Positions 15,232 to 21,470 of a stretch of 25,122 nucleotides of DNA are shown piece by piece (the first letter of the stretch is position 1; every line of letters begins with the position of its first letter). Source of the DNA: Flavobacteriaceae bacterium UBA4439 (GTDB lineage Bacteria > Bacteroidota > Bacteroidia > Flavobacteriales > Flavobacteriaceae); the NCBI GenBank assembly GCA_002390455.1, contig DGPN01000055.1, forward strand, positions 5,982-31,103. The letters are read 5' to 3'. Below the pieces are notes generated by a model that did no database searches, was not told the DNA's origin, and saw nothing but the letters and a program-made list of their open reading frames with translations. The translations under genes were made by a program, and so were the position numbers.

Positions 15232-15903
15232 ATGATGATAAACTCAGTATATCTTATGCCAGGTATGGGAGCAAATCCAAGAATTTTCGAGTTCATCTCT
15301 TTGCCTGATGGCTTTGATGTCAACTTGCTTTCTTGGATTCTTCCTGAAAAAAATGAACCCCTCGATCGATATGCATTGAGAATGTGTGATAGAGTAAAGC
15401 ACAAAAATCCCATCCTTATCGGTGTTTCTTTTGGAGGTGTATTGGTTCAGGAAATGGCTAAGCACATCGATTGCAAAAAAGTCATTATCATTTCCAGTGT
15501 CAAATCCAATGAGGAGTTGCCCAATCACATGAAATTGGCTCAGTGGACCAATGCTCACCGATTACTTCCCACACAATGGATTAAAAACATCGAAACTTTT
15601 GCGCTTTTTGTATTTGGTAAAGGAATTCAACGCCGCCTTGAACACTATAAAAGATACCTTTCCGAAAGGGATCCAGAATACCTCAACTGGGCCATTGATC
15701 GATTGGTCAATTGGAATAGAAATGCTCCCGACCAAAGTGTCATCCACATTCATGGAGCACAAGACTCTGTTTTTCCCGTGAAAAACATCCAAGATCCATT
15801 CATCAAAATAGAAGGAGATCATGCCATCATACTCACCAAAAGTGATTGGTTTAACAAAAATCTTCCTAAAATTATGACCGAAAACTTGGCAGATTCAACA
15901 TAA
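15232..15903 (+). CDS. Small alpha/beta hydrolase
   Basis: A 223-residue cytoplasmic protein without a signal peptide. It has a complete serine-hydrolase triad by motif: nucleophile elbow GVSFGG (Ser66), acid in GAQDSVFP (Asp178) and histidine in EGDHAIIL (His197). An oxyanion-type MPGMGAN sits near the N-terminus (9-15). A short helical cap spans about 100-155. The chain is shorter than typical 250-300-residue lipases, as in small carboxylesterases. Two adjacent ATGs (15232 and 15235) cannot be told apart. The lytic transglycosylase gene starts 18 nt after its stop on the same strand, so the two are probably one operon. The substrate is unknown. Confidence 0.85.
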   Translation: MMINSVYLMPGMGANPRIFEFISLPDGFDVNLLSWILPEKNEPLDRYALRMCDRVKHKNPILIGVSFGGVLVQEMAKHIDCKKVIIISSVKSNEELPNHMKLAQWTNAHRLLPTQWIKNIETFALFVFGKGIQRRLEHYKRYLSERDPEYLNWAIDRLVNWNRNAPDQSVIHIHGAQDSVFPVKNIQDPFIKIEGDHAIILTKSDWFNKNLPKIMTENLADST

Positions 15904-15921
15904 ATGAAATAAATTAATGGC

Positions 15922-16845
15922 ATGAAAAACAAAATAACATCCTTGCTTTGGGTTGGTTTCGCCGCCCTCGTTTTGGTTTTGATTTCAGGCTTTGTCTTCA
16001 CATTTGAAGGGTTTACAGCTCTGAAAAGTTATGGTGAAGAGCCTAGTTATAAAGTTTATGCACTGGAATTACCCGATTCGCTTAGCTTTGCTGGGGAAAA
16101 TGTTCCGTTGCATTCCCCAGACTTGAAAGAACGGTTGGACAGAGAGTTGCTGGTGAATACCTACTGGCAATCCAATATGATGCTTTTACTCAAACGTGCC
16201 AATAAGTATTTTCCCACGATTGAAAAAATTCTAAAGGAAGAAGGAGTGCCAACCGACCTCAAGTATTTGTCGGTCATTGAAAGCGGATTAGAAAATGTTA
16301 TTTCTCCAGCGGGAGCCAAAGGTTTTTGGCAAATTATGAGAACTACAGGAAGGGAATACGGATTGGAAGTCAACAGTAATATTGATGAGCGATACCACAT
16401 AGTTTCCTCCACCCGAATGGCCGCTCAATACCTGAAAAAGGCAAAAGATAAGTTTGGATCGTGGACCCTCGCTGCTGCTTCCTACAACAGGGGAATGTCA
16501 GGCATTCAGAGAAACCTAAACGCCCAAGAGGTAGAAAGTTATTTTGATTTGCTGTTGGGTAAAGAAACCAGTCGTTATGTCTTTAGAATACTTGCTGTAA
16601 AAGAAATCATCGAAAATCCTTCAAAATACGGCTATGTTTTTGACAACACCGACTTGTACTATTCCGTGCCGGTTCGTTATCATGGATTGGATACCGCTAT
16701 TTCAAATCTTACCAGCTTTGCACAGAAAATGGGAATCAATTATAAAGTACTGAAAATTCACAATCCTTGGTTGTTGCAAAATCACCTCAACAACAAATCC
16801 AGAAAGTACTATGAGATTGCCATTCCTGAAAAGGGATACTATTAA
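15922..16845 (+). CDS. Membrane-anchored lytic transglycosylase (SLT domain, MltD-like)
   Basis: A 307-residue murein lytic transglycosylase that cleaves the MurNAc-GlcNAc bond to form 1,6-anhydro-MurNAc ends. An N-terminal TM helix (about 6-27, SLLWVGFAALVLVLISGFVF) without a cleavage or lipobox motif should anchor it in the inner membrane facing the periplasm. The SLT domain covers about 95-240: IESGLENVISPAGAKGFWQI has the catalytic Glu120, followed by the family's AAASYNRG motif (185-192). The C-terminal segment (250-307) is short and shows no clear LysM repeat, so it is leaner than E. coli MltD. Its TAA overlaps the stop of the convergent TPR-like gene by 3 nt. Confidence 0.9.
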   Translation: MKNKITSLLWVGFAALVLVLISGFVFTFEGFTALKSYGEEPSYKVYALELPDSLSFAGENVPLHSPDLKERLDRELLVNTYWQSNMMLLLKRANKYFPTIEKILKEEGVPTDLKYLSVIESGLENVISPAGAKGFWQIMRTTGREYGLEVNSNIDERYHIVSSTRMAAQYLKKAKDKFGSWTLAAASYNRGMSGIQRNLNAQEVESYFDLLLGKETSRYVFRILAVKEIIENPSKYGYVFDNTDLYYSVPVRYHGLDTAISNLTSFAQKMGINYKVLKIHNPWLLQNHLNNKSRKYYEIAIPEKGYY

Positions 16846-17357
16846 ATGCGCTTCATCTGTTGTTGCATCATTTTGACTTGATCTGTTAACATACCGTGTT
16901 TATCAAGTTTTTTGGCTTCGGCCAAAAGCGTAGTAGCTTCTCTTTTTCTTCTTTTTTGCATCATGATTCCCGCCAAACTCATTTTGGCCATCGCCAAATC
17001 ATGTGTCATGGAAAGCCCCAGTTGGATGGCTTTTTTAAAATGTTTTTCGGCCACAGTGAGATTGTTTTGCGATTGTATGATGCCGTGGAGGTAGTAAAAA
17101 TACCCTTGTTGCTTTCTCACCAATGAAGTCTCAGGATTTTTGATCTTATTAAGCCAACGCTCTGTTCCTGCGAAGTCTTGTTTTCTCAATCTGAGGAAAG
17201 CGAGGAAAATAATTTCATTTTTAAAAAACAGCAATACCATCATTCCTGATAGCAGGGTCAAAAAAATACCATTGCCGATATAGCTTTCATAAAATTCGTA
17301 ACCTCCATACAAAAGAAAGACTATGGCTAAAATGAGTTTAATTATTTTAGGAAACAT
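16842..17357 (-). CDS. Two-TM protein with TPR-like helical domain
   Basis: A 171-residue protein of no firmly recognised family. Two N-terminal TM helices (about 4-20 and 31-50) are followed by a cytoplasmic or periplasmic helical region. That region has TPR character: GYFYYLHGIIQSQNNLTVAEKHFKKAIQLG reads as a near-canonical repeat, and AMAKMSLAGIMMQKRRKREATTLLAEAKKL as a second. This suggests a small membrane-bound scaffold for protein contacts. The 3' end shares stop-codon bases with the lytic transglycosylase gene. Upstream it diverges from rpmH; no clear promoter is seen. Function is unknown. Confidence 0.72.
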   Translation of the reverse strand: MFPKIIKLILAIVFLLYGGYEFYESYIGNGIFLTLLSGMMVLLFFKNEIIFLAFLRLRKQDFAGTERWLNKIKNPETSLVRKQQGYFYYLHGIIQSQNNLTVAEKHFKKAIQLGLSMTHDLAMAKMSLAGIMMQKRRKREATTLLAEAKKLDKHGMLTDQVKMMQQQMKRI

Positions 17358-17405
17358 AACAAATTTGTTTTGGGTTCGAAGTTAATAAGAATACGTTTAA
17401 ATCCA

Positions 17406-17436
17406 TTTGTATAAGAAAAAAGATATTGTATATTTG
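17406..17436 (+). promoter_or_regulatory. Bacteroidota sigma-A promoter of rpmH
   Basis: TTTG at 17406-17409, exactly 19 nt, then TATATTTG at 17429-17436: a full match to the -33/-7 consensus. Transcription should begin near 17443, with a leader of about 20 nt before the ATG at 17464. Confidence 0.8.
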
Positions 17437-17463
17437 CCCGACTTTAAAATAACGCATTTTAAA

Positions 17464-17622
17464 ATGAAAAGGACTTTCCAACCTTCCAAACGCAAAAGAA
17501 GAAACAAACACGGCTTCCGTGAGAGAATGGCATCTGCCAATGGCAGAAAAGTCATTGCCAGTAGAAGGGCAAAAGGTAGAAAAAAGATTTCTGTATCCTC
17601 TGAGCCTCGTCACAAAAAATGA
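17464..17622 (+). CDS. rpmH: 50S ribosomal protein L34
   Basis: A 52-residue, extremely basic large-subunit protein: MKRTFQPSKRKRRNKHGFRE followed by RMASANGRKVIASRRAKGRKK, the hallmark of L34. The open frame extends upstream to 17407, but the family always begins MKRTFQP, and the promoter overlaps that extension, so the ATG at 17464 is the start. It has a dedicated promoter and a strong terminator and is thus monocistronic. In many bacteria rpmH is followed by rnpA; here the next gene is carB, so the usual neighbour is missing. Confidence 0.97.
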   Translation: MKRTFQPSKRKRRNKHGFRERMASANGRKVIASRRAKGRKKISVSSEPRHKK

Positions 17623-17641
17623 TGATAAAAAAACAATATTT

Positions 17642-17678
17642 AAGGTGTTATTCTTTATAGAATAACACCTTTTTTTTT
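17642..17678 (+). terminator. Strong intrinsic terminator of rpmH
   Basis: A perfect 13-bp stem (17642-17654 with 17659-17671; core GGTGTTATTC / GAATAACACC) with a 4-nt TTAT loop is followed by a run of T to 17678. It ends rpmH transcription just before carB and leaves only about 30 nt for carB's own promoter. Confidence 0.92.
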
Positions 17679-17708
17679 ATATTAAAATAATTTTACAAAC
17701 TACTATTT

Positions 17709-20558
17709 ATGCCGAAAAGACCTGAAATAAAGAGTATTTTAATTATTGGTTCAGGCCCTATTATTATTGGGCAAGCCTGTGAATTTGACTATTCAGGAAC
17801 CCAAGCGTTGCGATCCATTAGAGAAGACGGAATTGAAACCATTTTGATCAACTCTAACCCTGCAACCATCATGACAGATCCCTCCATGGCAGATCATGTT
17901 TATCTAAAACCGTTAACAACAAAATCCATTATCGAGATTCTTAAAAATCACAAGGTGGATGCGGTACTTCCTACAATGGGTGGACAAACGGCTCTCAACC
18001 TTTGTATTGAAGCAGATGACAAGGGGATTTGGGAGGATTTTGATGTTGAAATTATAGGAGTTGACATTGAGGCGATTAATATTACCGAAGACAGAGATCG
18101 TTTTAAAAAATTACTCAAAACGATAGACATTCCCGTGGCGCCTGCCGAAACGGCTAATTCTTTTCTTAAAGGGAAAGAAATTGCGCAAAAGTTTGGCTTT
18201 CCTTTGGTAATACGTCCTTCCTTTACACTGGGTGGTACGGGAGCTTCTTTTGTTCATCATGCAGACGAATTTGAAGAATTATTAACAAGAGGTTTGGAAG
18301 CCTCACCCATCCATGAAGTTCTGATTGACAAGGCCCTTATGGGGTGGAAAGAATACGAGTTAGAACTTTTGAGGGACAAAAACGACAACGTTGTCATTAT
18401 TTGTACCATTGAAAATATGGATCCCATGGGAATCCATACTGGAGATTCAATAACTGTAGCTCCTGCAATGACCCTGTCCGATACTGCTTTTCAGAGAATG
18501 CGTGATATGGCCATCAAAATGATGAGAAGTATCGGTGATTTTGCTGGAGGCTGTAATGTTCAGTTTGCTGTTAGTCCAGATGAAAAAGAAGACATCATTG
18601 CTATTGAAATTAATCCTAGGGTTTCCCGTTCCTCTGCATTGGCCTCCAAAGCAACAGGATACCCCATTGCCAAAGTAGCTGCAAAACTTGCCATAGGATA
18701 TTCATTGGATGAATTGGAGAATCAAATCACTCAATCGACCTCGGCACTTTTTGAACCTACATTGGATTATGTTATCGTTAAAATTCCCCGTTGGAATTTT
18801 GATAAATTCGAAGGTTCCGACCGCAAACTTGGATTACAGATGAAATCCGTTGGAGAGGTGATGGGGATCGGAAGGTCCTTTCAAGAAGCCTTGCACAAAG
18901 CTACCCAATCCTTGGAAATCAAGCGCAATGGTTTAGGTGCCGATGGTAAAGGTTATACCGATTACGACCAGGTTATCGATAAATTAACCCACGCAAGTTG
19001 GGACAGGGTTTTTGTGATCTATGACGCCATTCAGATGGGTATCCCTCTGAGCAGGATACACGAAATCACCAAAATTGATATGTGGTTCTTGAAACAATAT
19101 CAAGAACTCTACGATTTGGAAATAGAAATCTCCAAATTCAATATCAACAGCTTAGACAAACCATTGCTTTTGGAAGCCAAACAAAAAGGTTTTGCCGATC
19201 GACAAATCGCTCACATGCTCGACTGTCTCGAAAGTGAGGTGAATAAGAAAAGAGCCGATATGGGCATTGAAAGGGTCTATAAACTTGTTGATACTTGTGC
19301 GGCAGAATTTTCGGCTTCCACACCCTACTATTATTCCACTTTCGAAGAAAAAATGCAGTTGAAAGACGGTGAACCTTTCAGTGAAAACGAAAGCAAGGTC
19401 AGCGATCGCAAAAAAGTCATTGTTTTAGGGTCGGGGCCCAACAGAATTGGTCAAGGTATAGAATTTGACTACTGTTGTGTACATGGTGTTTTGGCTTCTT
19501 CAGAGTGTGACTACGAAACCATAATGATCAACTGTAACCCAGAAACGGTATCTACCGATTTTGATATTGCCGATAAACTCTATTTCGAGCCTGTTTTTTG
19601 GGAACATATATACGACATCATCCAATACGAAAAACCGGAAGGAGTCATTGTTCAACTCGGTGGGCAAACAGCACTCAAATTGGCTGAAAAACTTGACAGA
19701 TATGGCATCAAAATCATTGGAACAAGTTTTGAGGCTCTTGATTTGGCAGAGGATCGTGGAAGTTTTTCCACCCTTTTGAAAAACAATGATATTCCTTATC
19801 CAGATTTTGGTGTGGCAGAAACTGCAGACCAAGCACTCGCTTTGGCAGATGAGTTAGATTTCCCCATTTTGGTTAGACCTTCCTATGTATTGGGAGGTCA
19901 GGGAATGAAAATTGTCATCAATAAAGAAGAGTTGGAAACTCACGTGGTGGACTTACTTAGAAAAATCCCTAACAACAAGCTTTTATTGGATCATTATTTG
20001 GATGGGGCAATTGAAGCAGAAGCCGATGCCATTTGCGATGGAGAAAATGTTTATATCATTGGTATTATGGAACACATCGAACCTTGTGGGATTCATTCTG
20101 GAGATTCCAATGCCACGCTTCCCGTATTCAATTTGGGCGAATTTGTGATGCAACAAATTAAGGATCATACCCATAAAATTGCACTGGCATTGAAAACGAA
20201 AGGTTTGATCAACATCCAGTATGCAGTTAAGAATGATAAGGTATATGTAATTGAGGCCAACCCCAGGGCTTCAAGAACGGTTCCATTCATCGCCAAAGCA
20301 TACAATGAACCCTATGTAAACTATGCTACCAAAGTAATGTTGGGGCACAACAAGGTTACTGATTTTTCTTTTTCCCCCAAATTGGAGGGATATGCCATCA
20401 AGCAACCTGTATTTTCATTTAATAAGTTCCCCAATGTCAATAAGCAATTGGGACCTGAGATGAAATCTACTGGTGAAAGTATCTTGTTTATTGATAACCT
20501 CAAGGAAGATGAATTTTATGAATTGTATGCACGAAGAAAAATGTATCTCACAAAATAA
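17709..20558 (+). CDS. carB: Carbamoyl-phosphate synthase large subunit, short form lacking the allosteric domain
   Basis: A 949-residue subunit that makes carbamoyl phosphate from bicarbonate, ammonia (from CarA) and 2 ATP, for pyrimidine and arginine synthesis. The two homologous synthetase halves are clear. The first has GSGPIIIGQACEFDYSG (14-30), RPSFTLGGTG (169-178) and MDPMGIHTGDS. The second has GSGPNRIGQGIEFDYC (about 574-589), RPSYVLGGQGM and EPCGIHSGDS. The chain ends about 25 residues after LGPEMKSTGE (near 914-925). E. coli CarB continues from about residue 937 to 1073 with an MGS-like domain that binds UMP, IMP and ornithine, and that domain is absent here. The frame ends at a normal TAA with no frameshift remnant downstream, as the next gene starts 40 nt later. 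carA is not in the window. Confidence 0.96.
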   Translation: MPKRPEIKSILIIGSGPIIIGQACEFDYSGTQALRSIREDGIETILINSNPATIMTDPSMADHVYLKPLTTKSIIEILKNHKVDAVLPTMGGQTALNLCIEADDKGIWEDFDVEIIGVDIEAINITEDRDRFKKLLKTIDIPVAPAETANSFLKGKEIAQKFGFPLVIRPSFTLGGTGASFVHHADEFEELLTRGLEASPIHEVLIDKALMGWKEYELELLRDKNDNVVIICTIENMDPMGIHTGDSITVAPAMTLSDTAFQRMRDMAIKMMRSIGDFAGGCNVQFAVSPDEKEDIIAIEINPRVSRSSALASKATGYPIAKVAAKLAIGYSLDELENQITQSTSALFEPTLDYVIVKIPRWNFDKFEGSDRKLGLQMKSVGEVMGIGRSFQEALHKATQSLEIKRNGLGADGKGYTDYDQVIDKLTHASWDRVFVIYDAIQMGIPLSRIHEITKIDMWFLKQYQELYDLEIEISKFNINSLDKPLLLEAKQKGFADRQIAHMLDCLESEVNKKRADMGIERVYKLVDTCAAEFSASTPYYYSTFEEKMQLKDGEPFSENESKVSDRKKVIVLGSGPNRIGQGIEFDYCCVHGVLASSECDYETIMINCNPETVSTDFDIADKLYFEPVFWEHIYDIIQYEKPEGVIVQLGGQTALKLAEKLDRYGIKIIGTSFEALDLAEDRGSFSTLLKNNDIPYPDFGVAETADQALALADELDFPILVRPSYVLGGQGMKIVINKEELETHVVDLLRKIPNNKLLLDHYLDGAIEAEADAICDGENVYIIGIMEHIEPCGIHSGDSNATLPVFNLGEFVMQQIKDHTHKIALALKTKGLINIQYAVKNDKVYVIEANPRASRTVPFIAKAYNEPYVNYATKVMLGHNKVTDFSFSPKLEGYAIKQPVFSFNKFPNVNKQLGPEMKSTGESILFIDNLKEDEFYELYARRKMYLTK

Positions 20559-20598
20559 TAGATTATCCCTTATCTTTAACTGTTTGATTTTTTGAAGT

Positions 20599-21081
20599 AT
20601 GATAAATAAGAATGTATTTGTAATCTCATTGATATCTTTTGCGATTCTATCGAGATTTTTGCCTCATCCTCCTAATTTTACACCCATTGCTGCCATAGCT
20701 CTTTTGTCTAGCAAGGGTTTTAGCAATAGGTGGATTGCGTTTTTGATCCCTATGATGAGTTTGTTTATTTCTGATCTGTTCATCGGACTCCATGCGACCA
20801 TGCCTTTTGTTTATGCTTCGTTTATTTTGATTGCATTTTTGGGTATGTTCGTAAATAAAATCAATGTTGGAACTGTCTTAATATCTTCCACCATTTTCTT
20901 TTTGGTGAGTAACTTCGGGGTATGGACAATTCACTATCCATTCAGTTTTGAGGGACTGATCCAGTGCTACACCATGGCATTACCATTTTTTCTGAACACC
21001 ATTGTGGGAGATATGGTTTATGGGGCTCTGTTGATCTATCCTTTTTATGCCTTGCAAAGAAGAAATCTTTTGGCTACATAA
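20599..21081 (+). CDS. Small integral membrane protein, DUF6580-like putative transporter (S-component-like)
   Basis: A 160-residue, very hydrophobic protein with about five TM segments (near 6-21, 44-62, 66-85, 91-109, 124-148). The segment RFLPHPPNFTPIAAIAL (19-35) is the hallmark I associate with the DUF6580 family of putative transport proteins, whose size and topology resemble substrate-binding S components of ECF transporters. SDLFIGLH (58-65) and the NTIVGDMVYGALL end are also typical. A lone cysteine lies in LIQCYTMALPFF (Cys123). No ECF ATPase or T component is nearby. It begins 40 nt after carB on the same strand and lies immediately upstream of a cobalamin riboswitch and btuB, which makes B12 (or a precursor) a reasonable substrate guess. 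That is inference from context. Confidence 0.72.
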   Translation: MINKNVFVISLISFAILSRFLPHPPNFTPIAAIALLSSKGFSNRWIAFLIPMMSLFISDLFIGLHATMPFVYASFILIAFLGMFVNKINVGTVLISSTIFFLVSNFGVWTIHYPFSFEGLIQCYTMALPFFLNTIVGDMVYGALLIYPFYALQRRNLLAT

Positions 21082-21224
21082 ATTAAATTTGTAGGAAATT
21101 TCTTTCATACTCAAGATTGGGATTTAGTAGTCTATTTGATGATCCCAATATTGATTTACCTGCTGTATTGGACATTTTTCATTTTTTTAGTAGTGATCGA
21201 TTCTTTATTCCTTGCTTAATTCCT
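21082..21224. other. Gap before the riboswitch with one imperfect inverted repeat
   Basis: No gene lies between the DUF6580-like stop and the btuB leader. The gap holds a 12-bp imperfect inverted repeat (CAAgATTGGGAT at 21112-21123; ATCCCAATaTTG at 21142-21153; one mismatch, 18-nt spacer) without a T tract. It also holds a stray TAAATTTG (21084-21091) with no -33 element at a fitting distance. Confidence 0.5.
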
Positions 21225-21232
21225 TAAATTTG
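21225..21232 (+). promoter_or_regulatory. -7 promoter element of the btuB leader
   Basis: TAAATTTG is a perfect TAnnTTTG match placed so that transcription would begin right at the 5' edge of the riboswitch (about 21238-21240). A TTG at the normal -33 spacing is missing; the nearest TTG (21212-21214) is only 10 nt upstream. Placement relative to the riboswitch is the main support. Confidence 0.5.
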
Positions 21233-21236
21233 TGGC

Positions 21237-21437
21237 GTTATACGGTTTTCATCGCGAATGAAAAGGGAAATTGGTGAAAAACCAATGCTGTACCCGCAAC
21301 TGTAAGCTTAGTCCGTACTGCGGATGTTTTTTGAAACTTTATACCACTGATCATATCGGGAAGGTCTTCAGAAAAACGCGAGCCAGGATACCTGCCGTAA
21401 ATAGTGGTTTGATGCTTCGGGGATAAAGAATCAAGTT
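21237..21437 (+). ncRNA. Cobalamin (B12) riboswitch in the btuB leader
   Basis: All landmarks of the cobalamin riboswitch class appear in order. Hairpin TTTTCAT / ATGAAAA (21246-21264) is followed by the AAAGGGAA core. Hairpin TTGGT-gaaaa-ACCAA (21271-21285) is followed by the conserved TGCTGTACCCGCAACTGTAA (about 21286-21305), then TCCG/CGGA. Next comes a long-range stem ACCACT (about 21343-21348) / AGTGGT (about 21402-21407) that encloses CGGGAAGG and the B12 box GCCAGGATACCTGCCG (21382-21397). The segment GATGCTTCGGGGAT follows before the start codon region. No T-tract terminator is visible between the aptamer and the btuB ATG, so control is more likely at translation: binding of adenosylcobalamin or a related corrinoid should hide the start region and repress btuB. 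Confidence 0.95.
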
Positions 21438-21470
21438 GCTGGAAGAATGTTGTGTCCCTTTTTCATATTT

